A stretch of DNA of 64,000 nt from Tabrizicola sp. (GTDB lineage Bacteria > Pseudomonadota > Alphaproteobacteria > Rhodobacterales > Rhodobacteraceae): assembly GCF_016792905.1 (NCBI RefSeq), contig NZ_JAEULP010000036.1, positions 44,109 through 108,108 on the forward strand, written 5' to 3'. A program made the position numbers and the translations under genes. Under the pieces are notes generated by a model. The model was not told where the DNA came from. It searched no databases and saw nothing but the letters and a program-made list of their open reading frames with translations. This document shows positions 7,571-16,000 of this stretch, piece after piece (position 1 is the stretch's first letter; each line of letters opens with the position of its first letter).

Positions 7571-8742
7571 CGGGTGATGCTCCATTGCAGGATCGGCAGG
7601 GCGGCTTTCCAGCCGCGTTTGCCGCCGATGGAGGTTGGTTCGGACAGGTCGATCTTGAGAAGATGGCCGCCGTGGCGGGTCGACCAGTCAAGGACCAGCG
7701 CCTCGGTTTCCAGCGTCACGGCGTTCATGACAAGGCGGGTGCCGGGCGGGATCAGGTCCCAGAGCCGGGAGAGAAGCGCGTCGGAGGCGCCGCCGCCGAT
7801 GAAGACGGCGTCGGGGGTGGGCAGGGTGGACAGGACCTCGGGTGCGCGGGCCTCGTGCAGGCGGTGGCGGTGGCCAAGGCCGAAGCTTTCGACATTGCCC
7901 CGCGCGCGGGTGGCGCGGGTGGGGTCGGCTTCCAGCGCCTCGACCCTTGCGCCGCCCGCCAGCAACCATTCGATCCCGATTGAGCCGGAGCCCGCGCCGA
8001 TGTCCCAGAGCGTCTCGCCGGGGCGCGGGGCAAGGGCGGAGAGTGTCAGGGCGCGCACCGGGCGCTTGGTGATCTGGCCGTCGTGGTGGAACAGGTCGTC
8101 GGGAAGTCCCGAGGCTTGGGGGAGGCCGGGGTCGGTCGCCTCGATGGCGACGGCGACGGGGGCGGCGATGTCCGGCGGGGGATCGCCGGCGATCGGGCGG
8201 ATGCGTTCCTGCGGGCCGCCGAGGCGTTCGAGGACGGTCAGTCGGGCGTTGGGGTGGCCGTTGTCGCCGAGCCAGCGGGCAAGCTCGCCGACCGCCGCGC
8301 CGTCCCGGATGGTGCAGATCGCACGGGTGCCATTGCCCAGAACGGGGCGGAGGCGGGAGAAGGGGGCGGCGTGGAGGCCGAGGCAGAGGGCCTCCTCCAG
8401 CCGCCAGCCGAGTCGGTTCGCGGCGAGCTGGAAGGTGGAGGGGGCGGGCTGCGAGGTCCATTCGCCGGGGGCAAGGTAAGCCATGAGGCTGCCGCCCGCG
8501 CCGAACCAGAACGGGTCGCCCGAGGCGAGGACGACGGTGGGCTGGCCCCGGTGGGCAAGGACCGGGGTGGGGTCGAAGGGCACGGGCCAGGGCTGGCCCT
8601 TGTCTCCCGCGCCTGTCAGCGTCAGGTGGCGGGGGCCGCCGAAGATGGCCGTCGCGGCGGAGAGCGCAGCACGGCTTGCGGGCGACAGGGCGTCCGGTCC
8701 ATCTTCGCCCAGACCGATGATCGTGAGCCAGGGATCAGCCAT
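7567..8742 (-). CDS. cobL: Precorrin-6Y C5,15-methyltransferase (decarboxylating) CobL
   Basis: Bifunctional enzyme methylating C-5 and C-15 and decarboxylating the C-12 acetate of dihydro-precorrin-6 to give precorrin-8X. The 391 residues form two domains: an N-terminal CbiE-type tetrapyrrole methylase (IIGLGEDG at the start) and a C-terminal CbiT-type Rossmann methyltransferase with the SAM loop WDIGAGSGSIGIEWL. The start ATG at 8742 matches the usual protein start. Its three bases interlock with the divergent cobK start in a CATG. First gene of cobL-cobE-cobM-cobB-cobA-DUF1636; its promoter must lie inside cobK. Confidence 0.93.
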   Translation of the reverse strand: MADPWLTIIGLGEDGPDALSPASRAALSAATAIFGGPRHLTLTGAGDKGQPWPVPFDPTPVLAHRGQPTVVLASGDPFWFGAGGSLMAYLAPGEWTSQPAPSTFQLAANRLGWRLEEALCLGLHAAPFSRLRPVLGNGTRAICTIRDGAAVGELARWLGDNGHPNARLTVLERLGGPQERIRPIAGDPPPDIAAPVAVAIEATDPGLPQASGLPDDLFHHDGQITKRPVRALTLSALAPRPGETLWDIGAGSGSIGIEWLLAGGARVEALEADPTRATRARGNVESFGLGHRHRLHEARAPEVLSTLPTPDAVFIGGGASDALLSRLWDLIPPGTRLVMNAVTLETEALVLDWSTRHGGHLLKIDLSEPTSIGGKRGWKAALPILQWSITR

Positions 8743-9472
8743 GACCCGCGTCCTGCTTCTGGGCGGAACCACCGAGGCCGCCCGCATGGCCCAAGCCCTG
8801 GCCGAGGCGAGGGTTGATGCGGTCTATTCCTATGCGGGCCGGACCGAGGCGCCGGTGGCCCAGCCCCTTCCCGTCCGCGTGGGCGGATTCGGCGGGGTGG
8901 CGGGGCTGGTGGACTACCTCCGCGCCGAGGGGATCGGCCATGTGATCGACGCCACCCACCCTTTCGCGGCGCAGATGAGCCGAAACGCGGTGGACGCCTG
9001 CGCCGAGGCGGCTGTGCCGCTGGTCGCGCTGGAGCGGGAGCCGTGGCAGGCGGGCGAGGGCGACCGCTGGACCCATGTGCCCGATCTCGCCGCTGCCGTC
9101 GAGGCCTTGGGAGAGGCCCCGCGTCGGGTGTTCCTGGCGATAGGTCGGCAAAATCTCGGCGCTTTCGCCAGCGCGCCGCAACACCACTATCTGCTGCGGC
9201 TGGTCGATCCGCCAACCGAGGCCTTGCCGCTGCCCCACGCCGAGGCGGTGATTGCCCGCGGGCCGTTTGATGTGGCGGGCGACCGGGCGCTGCTGGAAAG
9301 CCATGGGATCGGGGTGATCGTGGCCAAGAACGCGGGCGGGGCGGGGGCCGAGGCCAAGCTCATCGCCGCGCGGGAACTGGCGCTGCCGGTGGTGCTGATC
9401 GACCGGCCCTGGGTGCCGGAGCGTCGGCTGGCGCGGACCGTGGGTGAGGTCATGGCCTGGCTGAACGGTTGA
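8741..9472 (+). CDS. cobK: Precorrin-6A reductase CobK
   Basis: NADPH-dependent reductase of precorrin-6A to precorrin-6B (dihydro form). The 243 residues open with the nucleotide-binding strand VLLLGGTTEA and contain the CobK/CbiJ hallmark DATHPFAAQMS near residue 70, IGRQNL in the middle and a late VAKNAGGAGAEAK segment. It is the only cob gene besides cobO on the plus strand, and lies inside a minus-strand cob region: head-to-head with cobL (start codons interlocked) and tail-to-tail with cobJ, with a palindromic pair between the two stops. Its promoter would fall in the cobL coding sequence. Confidence 0.94.
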   Translation: MTRVLLLGGTTEAARMAQALAEARVDAVYSYAGRTEAPVAQPLPVRVGGFGGVAGLVDYLRAEGIGHVIDATHPFAAQMSRNAVDACAEAAVPLVALEREPWQAGEGDRWTHVPDLAAAVEALGEAPRRVFLAIGRQNLGAFASAPQHHYLLRLVDPPTEALPLPHAEAVIARGPFDVAGDRALLESHGIGVIVAKNAGGAGAEAKLIAARELALPVVLIDRPWVPERRLARTVGEVMAWLNG

Positions 9473-9480
9473 TCCGGGAG

Positions 9481-9524
9481 CAAGACTTTTCGAAAAGTCT
9501 TGCAAAATCCTTCGAAGGATTTTG
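9481..9524. repeat. Two-palindrome element between cobK and cobJ
   Basis: Two adjacent 22-base perfect palindromes (9481-9502 and 9503-9524), each centred on TTCGAA, fill the gap between the convergent cobK and cobJ stop codons. They are related in design to the triple elements at 4953-5020 and 36745-36812. From their position they may act as a bidirectional terminator. Confidence 0.8.
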
Positions 9525-9531
9525 GCCCCGA

Positions 9532-10281
9532 TCATCGCGCGCTCCGGGGGGAATAGACGAAAGGTCCGACGCGGCGGGTGGCGGAGTTGCCGACGATCAC
9601 CACGGTGCGCATGTCGGCCATCTCGGGGGTGGCTTCGCCGAGGGTGGTGGTGGTCAGGCGTTGGTCTGGGGTCGAGACGGCGCGGGCGAAGGTGATCAGG
9701 CGGTCGGGGCCGCATTCCTGTAGCAGGGTGGCGAGGGCCTTGGCGAAGCCTTCGGGGCGGCTGGCGGAGCGGGGGTTGTAGAAGGCCATGGCGAAATCGG
9801 CCTTCGCGGCGTGGCGGAGGCGGGTTTCGATCACCTCCCAGGGCTTCAGGTTGTCGCTGAGGTTGATGCAGCAGAAGTCATGGCCAAGCGGGGCACCGGC
9901 GGCAGCGGCGGCGGCGAGCATGGCGGTGATCCCGGGCAGGACGCGGATATCGAGTGCCTGCCAGTCGGAGCGGCCCTCCAGCGCCTCGAACACGGCGGAG
10001 GCCATGGCGAAGACGCCGGGGTCGCCGGAGGAGACCACCACGACACGCTGGCCCGCCGCCGCCATCTCCAGCGCGGCGCGGGCGCGGTCGAGTTCCACCC
10101 GGTTGTCGGAGGGGTGGAGGGTGAGGCCCGGTCGCGGGGCGACGCGGGCGACATAGGGGATGTAGCCGACCACGTCGGTCGCTTCGGCCAGAGCGGCCGT
10201 GACCTCCGGCGTGACCAGCCGGTTGTCGCCGGGGCCGAGGCCCGCGATGCAAAGCCAGCCCGATTCTCCCGCCGCGGTCAT
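9532..10281 (-). CDS. cobJ: Precorrin-3B C17-methyltransferase CobJ
   Basis: SAM-dependent ring-contraction enzyme: methylates C-17 of precorrin-3B and contracts the macrocycle to precorrin-4. At 249 residues it is the single-domain form. Motifs are LCIAGLGPGDNRLVTPEV at the N-terminus, DVVGYIPYV, VVVSSGDPGVFAMA, PGITAMLAAAAAAGAPLGHDF and the late VSTPDQ/NSATR segments. It overlaps cobI by 4 bases (ATGA) as the last gene of the cobW-cobN-cobG-cobH-cobI-cobJ run and converges on cobK. Confidence 0.94.
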   Translation of the reverse strand: MTAAGESGWLCIAGLGPGDNRLVTPEVTAALAEATDVVGYIPYVARVAPRPGLTLHPSDNRVELDRARAALEMAAAGQRVVVVSSGDPGVFAMASAVFEALEGRSDWQALDIRVLPGITAMLAAAAAAGAPLGHDFCCINLSDNLKPWEVIETRLRHAAKADFAMAFYNPRSASRPEGFAKALATLLQECGPDRLITFARAVSTPDQRLTTTTLGEATPEMADMRTVVIVGNSATRRVGPFVYSPRSAR

Positions 10282-11015
10282 TCGGCGATCTCCGGGCGGC
10301 GGCCGTGGCCGTGGACGAGGACGATCGCGAAATAGGGGCAGTCGTGGTCCTCGACCTCGGCCAGCCGCGCGACCCTTTGGCCGGGCATCGTGCCGCGTTC
10401 CACCAGCCAGGCGGAATGGAGCCGCCCGGTCCGCTCCAGCGCGCGGCGGACACGGGGCAGGTTGCGGCCGGTCTTCATCACCACCAGCGCGTCCGACCGT
10501 TCCATATGCGCGACGAGATCCTCCTCGGGCAGGGTGCCCATCAGGACGGTGAGCACGTCATCGCCCCAGGTGATCGGCGTGTCGGTGGCGTTCCAGCAGC
10601 CGGTCATGCCGGTGATGCCGGGGATCACCTCGACGGGAACGCGGCCTTGCAGGCGGGAGTGGAGATGCATGAAGCTGCCGTAGAAGAACGGGTCGCCCTC
10701 GCAGAGGACGAGGACATCTTCGGTGGCGGCAAGGGTGGCAAGCCGGTTCGCCCAGTCATCATAGAACCGGGCAAGGGCGTCGGTGTAGGCGGGGCTGTCG
10801 AAGGGAAGCTCGGTCGTGACCGGGTATTCCATCGGGTATTCGGTGGCTTGGGGCGACAGCATCCCCTCGACGATCCGCCGGGCCTGACCGGCGCGGCCCG
10901 CCTTGCGGAAATAGGCGACATGGCGGGCTTCGCCGATGGCGCGGGCGGCCTTCAGGCTCATCAGTTCCGGGTCGCCGGGGCCGAGGCCTGCACAGATCAC
11001 GCGGCCCATGGTCAT
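10278..11015 (-). CDS. cobI: Precorrin-2 C20-methyltransferase CobI
   Basis: SAM-dependent methylation of precorrin-2 at C-20, giving precorrin-3A. The 245-residue tetrapyrrole methylase shows VICAGLGPGDPELMSLKA at the start, VLCEGDPFFYGSFMHLH in the SAM pocket and EVIPGITGMTG; the EYPMEYPVTTE stretch is typical of CobI. Two ATGs are possible (11015 and 11009). The first gives the ATGA overlap with cobH and is used here. Next gene in the run is cobJ. Confidence 0.94.
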   Translation of the reverse strand: MTMGRVICAGLGPGDPELMSLKAARAIGEARHVAYFRKAGRAGQARRIVEGMLSPQATEYPMEYPVTTELPFDSPAYTDALARFYDDWANRLATLAATEDVLVLCEGDPFFYGSFMHLHSRLQGRVPVEVIPGITGMTGCWNATDTPITWGDDVLTVLMGTLPEEDLVAHMERSDALVVMKTGRNLPRVRRALERTGRLHSAWLVERGTMPGQRVARLAEVEDHDCPYFAIVLVHGHGRRPEIAE

Positions 11016-11641
11016 TCCTTCCGGCTGGCGAGGGCGTTGACCGCCGCCACGGTGATGGCGCTGCCGCCAAGGCGGCCCTGGACGATGAGGGAGGGGACCG
11101 GCGGGGCTTCCATCAGTGCGTCCTTGGATTCGGCGGCACCGACGAAGCCCACCGGGCAGCCGATGATCGCCGCCGGGCGCGGGCAGGCGGGGTCTTCCAG
11201 CATGTTCAGGAGGTGGAAGAGCGCGGTCGGGGCGTTACCGATGGCGACGATGGACCCGGCAAGGTGGGGCCGCCAGAGTTCGAGCGCGGCGGCGGAGCGG
11301 GTGTTCTGCATTTTCTTGGCGAGGTCGGGAACCTGCGGGTCGTGCAGGGTGCAGATCACCTCGTTGCCCTTCGGCAGGCGGGCGCGGGTGATGCCCTCGC
11401 TGACCATGCGGGCGTCGCAGAGGATGGGGGCGCCGTCTTCAAGGGCCGCGCGGGCGGCGATGGCCATGCCGGGGGTGAAGCGGATGTGGGGGGCGAGGTC
11501 GACCATCCCGGCGGCGTGGATCATGCGGACGGCGACGGTTTCTTCCTCCGGGGTGAAGCGGGCGAGGTCGGCCTCGGCCCGGATCATGGCGAAGGAGGCA
11601 AGGTAGATCGCGGCGCCGTCGGTTTCATAGAGATGGGGCAT
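11012..11641 (-). CDS. cobH: Precorrin-8X methylmutase CobH
   Basis: Moves the C-11 methyl group to C-12, turning precorrin-8X into hydrogenobyrinic acid. The 209 residues show the CobH/CbiC signature: the catalytic histidine H42 in MIHAAGMVD, the CDARMVSEGI motif, and the C-terminal IIGCPVGFVGAAESK segment that binds the substrate. The start lies 17 bases inside the end of cobG, and the stop overlaps cobI, showing tight translational coupling. Confidence 0.95.
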   Translation of the reverse strand: MPHLYETDGAAIYLASFAMIRAEADLARFTPEEETVAVRMIHAAGMVDLAPHIRFTPGMAIAARAALEDGAPILCDARMVSEGITRARLPKGNEVICTLHDPQVPDLAKKMQNTRSAAALELWRPHLAGSIVAIGNAPTALFHLLNMLEDPACPRPAAIIGCPVGFVGAAESKDALMEAPPVPSLIVQGRLGGSAITVAAVNALASRKE

Positions 11642-12911
11642 GGAGGGCTTTCAGGTGGTCTTCGATGGCCGTGGGGGTGAGGCCCGTCAGGCTGGGGGTG
11701 TCGGAGGCGGTGCCGTTGCGGACCAGGTCGTAGCCTTGTCCGGTGGCGGTGAGAGTCAGGTCCGCGCGGCCAGGATGGGCACAGCCCTTGGCGCAGCCGG
11801 AAAGGTGGAGGATCTGGCCCTTTGGCAGAAGGGGAGCGAGCTGGCGGGCGAGGGTCCGGGTGTCGCCGAGAGCCTGCGGGCAGCCGGGGGCGCCGGTGCA
11901 GGCGGTGACGCGGAGGATCGGGTCGGCGGGATCGGTGATCAGGCCGGGGATCGCCGGGAGGCTGGTCGCGCCGACGATCAGGAGCATCCGCCAGGGGGTC
12001 GGCCGGATTTCGTGGCCGAGGGCGGCGAGGGCGTGCAGGGTTTCGGCCCGCATCTGGCCGAAGGCGAGGGCGACGAGGGCGCCGTCGGAGTGAAGGCCGG
12101 GTGTGGGCGTCGGCAGCGGTTCGGCGGGGGCGAGGGTGCAGCCGGGGGGGACGGTGCCTTTGGCGACAAGGGCGGCCATGCGGCCCCGGCCATCGGTCAC
12201 GCCGCCGTTGGCGACGAACCAGTCGGCCATGGCGATGGCATCGGCCGCGAGGTCGGTGACGGGCTGGCCGAGCGGGTGGCCTTCGGGGCGCAGGATCAGG
12301 TTTCCGTCGGCGGCGCGTTCGACGCGGATGTCGACGGAGGCCCGGGTCAGGACGGGTCTTGGCCCGGTGTCGAGGGCGAAGCCGAATTTGCCGGGGAGGC
12401 GGGGCATCCGGGTCAAGGCCGCGGTGAGGGTGGCGGCGAGGGCGTCGATGTCGTCGGCAATCTGGCGGGCTGCGTGCCCCCCACCCCCATCCCCTCCCCA
12501 CGAGGGGGAGGGGAGGCGCGGGGTGGCGGTGTTGTGCGAAACAGGGGCCGGTTGCGGCTCCCTCCCCCCGCTGTGGGGGAGGGGTGGGGTGGGGGGGCTG
12601 GTCCGGAAGGGCGTGACGATCAGGTTGCGAAGGGTTTCAGTCTCGACATCGGGGTCGATCAGGCCCTGGGCGCGGAGGTCCTCGATCAGCGGGCCGTGGC
12701 TGGCGCCGGTCACGCCGCGCAGTTGCAGGTTGGCGCGGGCGGAGAGGTCGATGATGCCGTTGCCGTGGGTTTCCGCCGCTTGCGCGATGGCTTCGGCCTG
12801 AGCCGGCGTCAGGCGGCCCAGCGGCGGGCGGATGCGGGTGACGAGGCCGTCTCCCGACTGCATCGGGTGCAGGGCGCCGGGGCACCAGCCCTTGATTTCC
12901 CAGGCGGTCAT
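11625..12911 (-). CDS. cobG: Precorrin-3B synthase CobG with in-frame repeat insert
   Basis: Oxygen-dependent monooxygenase of the aerobic pathway: hydroxylates C-20 of precorrin-3A and forms the gamma-lactone of precorrin-3B. It belongs to the sulfite/nitrite reductase family. The cluster ligands are C338 and C344 (CTGAPGC) and C373 and C377 (CAKGC); the two ferredoxin-like half domains lie at about 10-100 and 175-250. Residues about 104-146 (12474-12602) are a low-complexity Pro/Gly/Ser stretch encoded by a palindromic repeat, so the 428 residues are longer than the conserved fold needs. The start at 12911 gives the normal opening. Activity is probable because the insert falls between folded parts. 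Confidence 0.9.
   Translation of the reverse strand: MTAWEIKGWCPGALHPMQSGDGLVTRIRPPLGRLTPAQAEAIAQAAETHGNGIIDLSARANLQLRGVTGASHGPLIEDLRAQGLIDPDVETETLRNLIVTPFRTSPPTPPLPHSGGREPQPAPVSHNTATPRLPSPSWGGDGGGGHAARQIADDIDALAATLTAALTRMPRLPGKFGFALDTGPRPVLTRASVDIRVERAADGNLILRPEGHPLGQPVTDLAADAIAMADWFVANGGVTDGRGRMAALVAKGTVPPGCTLAPAEPLPTPTPGLHSDGALVALAFGQMRAETLHALAALGHEIRPTPWRMLLIVGATSLPAIPGLITDPADPILRVTACTGAPGCPQALGDTRTLARQLAPLLPKGQILHLSGCAKGCAHPGRADLTLTATGQGYDLVRNGTASDTPSLTGLTPTAIEDHLKALHAPSL
12474..12602. repeat. C/G-tract palindromic repeat pair inside cobG
   Basis: Two oppositely oriented C-rich/G-rich hairpins (ccccatcccctccccacg...gggggaggggagg, and its mirror with ctccctccccccgctgtgggggagggg) separated by about 40 bases. 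The same hairpin type occurs at 15715-15765, 16600-16836 and 31211-31256. Here it is inside the cobG reading frame. Confidence 0.8.
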
Positions 12912-13053
12912 GCGGTGTGCCTCCGCGTTGGGGCGGTTCTTGATCCGAGCGCTTCGCGCAAGCCTTTTGTCTCGCCTCTGCGCGCGAAGGGCGCGCAACC
13001 GGCTCGGGCCTTGCCTCCGGCGGGGATATTTCCGGACATGAAATGAGGCGCGT

Positions 13054-16000
13054 TCATGCGGCACCATCCAGCGTCGCGGCGATGGAGTTGCGGCGGGTCT
13101 GCCAGAGGCCCGCATCGCGCAGGCGGCGGAAGAGGTCTTCCATGGCGGCAAGAGCGGCGGGGTTTTCGCGGCTCAGGAAGTCGCGGACTTCGTCGCGGCC
13201 GAGGGTGGCCCCGTGGTAGAGGTCGAAGAGATGCGGCGGGACGACCTGCGCCAGATGGGCGAAGGCGGCCATGTGGTCGAGCGTGGCGGCGATTTCCGCC
13301 CCGCCGCGGAAGCCGTGATTCATCATGCCTTCGGCCCAGTGCGGGTTTGCAGCGCGGGCGCGGACCACGCGGGCGATTTCTTCGGTCAGGGTGCGGGCGT
13401 GGGGTGTGTCGGGGCGGGTGGCGTCGAGATGGTAGAGGGTGGGTTTCGCTCCGCCGAGCTTCGCAACGGCAGCGGCGAAACCGGCCTCGTGCGCGGCGTA
13501 GTCGGCGGCGATCAGGACATCGGTTTCGGGCAGGTCCTGGGCGTGGACGAAGGCTTCCGCTGCGAGGACCCGGGCTTCCAGTTCGCTGCGGGCCTCGGAG
13601 GACTGGCCGTCGGGGCCGATGGCCCAGCTTGAGGCGTTGAGCCAGGCTTCGCCGGCGGCGGCGCGGGCTTCGTCGGTGAAGCTGTCGGCGGCGGTGCCCA
13701 TGCCGAGGCCGTAGAGGCCGGGCTTGGGGCCGAAGACCCGTGCGGCCCTGGTGGTGTAGGGGTTGTCCTCGGCCGCCTCGTCGCGTTGGGCCAAAGCTTC
13801 GGCCCCGGCCTCGAAGAGTTGCGCGAGGCCGGGGAAGACGTCGCGGAAGAGGCCCGAGACGCGGAGGGTGACGTCGATCCTCGGTCGGCCAAGGAGGGCG
13901 AGGGGGAGGATCTCGAAGCCCGAGACGCGGGCGGAGCCGTCGTCCCATTTCGGCGCGAGGCCCGCGAGGTGCAGCGCCATGGCGAATTCCTCGCCCGCGG
14001 TGCGCATGGTGGCCGACCCCCAGAGGTCGACCACCAGCCCGCGCGGATAATCGCCGTGGTCCTGCAGGTGGCGGCGGATCAGTTCCTCGGCCAGTTTCAC
14101 CCCCTGGGCATGGGCGTTGCGCGAAGGCACGGCGCGGGGGTCGACGGAGAAGAGGTTGCGTCCCGTGGGCAGGACGTCGCTGCGGCCTCGGTTGGGCGAT
14201 CCGGCGGGGCCGGGGGCGACTTTTTGACCGTTGAGGGCGGCGAGGAGGCCTTCACGTTCCCCTGCCCCGTCGCCGAAGATGTGCAGGCCGACTCCGTACT
14301 GGCTTTCCTTCAGGTCGCAGACGAAGCGATCGATCCGGGTGATCGCTTCGGCCGGGGTGGCGTTGGCGGAAAGGCCGAGGTCGGCGGCAACGCCCGATGC
14401 GCTGGCCTCGTCACGGATCGCGGCGATCAGCCGGGTGCGGCGGGCGGGGTCGAGGCCGTCGGCGGTGGAATACTCGTCGAGCAGGCGTTCGAGGCGGAGA
14501 AGCTCGGGGGGGACAGCGCTTTGCGTCAGGGGTGGCGGCAGGTGGCCGAGCGTGACGGCGCCGATGCGGCGCTTGGCCTGTGCCGCCTCGCCGGGGTCGT
14601 TGACGATGAAGGGGTAGATCACCGGCAGGGGGCCGATCAGGGCCTCGGGCCAGCAGGTTTCCGACAGGGCGACGGATTTGCCGGGCAGCCATTCCAGCGT
14701 GCCGTGCGCACCCATGTGGATCAGAGCATGGAGGCCCTGGGACCGGAGCCAGAGGTAGAAGGCGACATAGGCATGGCGCGGGGTGCGGGAGAGGTCGTGG
14801 TAGTCGGTGTCGCGGGTCTTCACCTCGCCGCGTTCGGGCTGGAGGGCGATCAGGACATTGCCCCGGCGGGTGGCGGGGAAGTGGAAGGCGCCGTCCTTGA
14901 GCTGGGGGTCGGTGGCGGGGTCGCCCCAGGCTTCTGTCAGGCTCTGGCGGAGGGCTTCCGGCAGGGTGGCGAGGGCGGCCTCGTAGGCGGCAAGCGGCCA
15001 GGTGAGGGTTTCGGTCAGGGCCTGCGGCAGGGGCGCGCCTTGGGTGGTCGTGTAGCCCTCGGCTGCGAGGACTTGGAGGAGGGCTTCGGTCGAGGCCAAG
15101 GCGTCGAGGCCGACGGCATGGGCCATCTGGTGCGCGCGCCCGGGATAGGTGGAGAGGATCAGAGCAAGGTGGCGGTCTGTGGCGGGGGTGGCGGCGAGGC
15201 GGTGCCAATGGGTGACGCGGTCGACGACGGCCTTGATCCGTTCGGCATCGGCACGGTGCGCGAAGCGGGAGAACTGGAGGTCAGGGTGGCGCGTGCCGGG
15301 CGACTTGTGGCTGACGAGGCCTGCGAGGATGCGGCCATCCACCTCGGGCAAGACGACGTGCATGGCGAGGTCGGCGGGCGAGAGGCCGCGGTCGGAGGCG
15401 GCCCAGTCACGGCGGCGGGCGGTGGAGAGGGCGACCTGGAACACCGGGCAGGGGACGGCGTCGAAGGGGGTGGTGCCGTCGTCGGCCCGGGCGGAGAAGG
15501 CGGTGGCGTTGAGGATCGCGACCGGCGGGGTGGCGATCAGGTGGGTGGTCAGCCAGTCGGCGAAACCGGGGGTCTTCAGGCTGGGGGCGAACACGCCATA
15601 GGCCGCGAAGCCCTCGGCGCGCAGGGCGTGGATCAGCGCGTCGACCGGGGCGTTGTCGGCGGAGGTCAGGTAGCTGCGGTAGAAGGCGACCAGGACGGTG
15701 CCTTTTGTCGTAGGCGCCCCCCCCTTCCCATCCCTCCCCCATGCGGGGGGGAGGGAGGCGCGGGTTGAGGTGTCGGGATGATCCTGCGCGGACGCCTGGA
15801 AGGAACCCCGTCCCGGGCTTGACCCGGGACCTCCGTTTCCGGGGCGCGCGCCAGTGTCGGACAGAGGTCCCGGGTCAAGCCCGGGACGGGTATTCTCGGC
15901 CGCTGGCGCAGGAATGACGCCGCAGTCAGGATCGTAGAAGCCCATCTGCGGCACGGTCTTCTCGCCGCTCACGGGGGCGGCGTAGATGCCTGCGGCCAGC

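Noticed and set aside
13786-15768. 660-codon plus-strand frame opposite cobN
   Set aside because: Low-complexity Gly/Glu/Val-rich translation with no domain; cobN on the other strand is unmistakable.
15809-15888. Transposon ends or an attachment site
   Set aside because: A perfect 24-base inverted repeat, but only 32 bases lie between the arms and no transposase or target duplication is visible; treated as a palindromic repeat.
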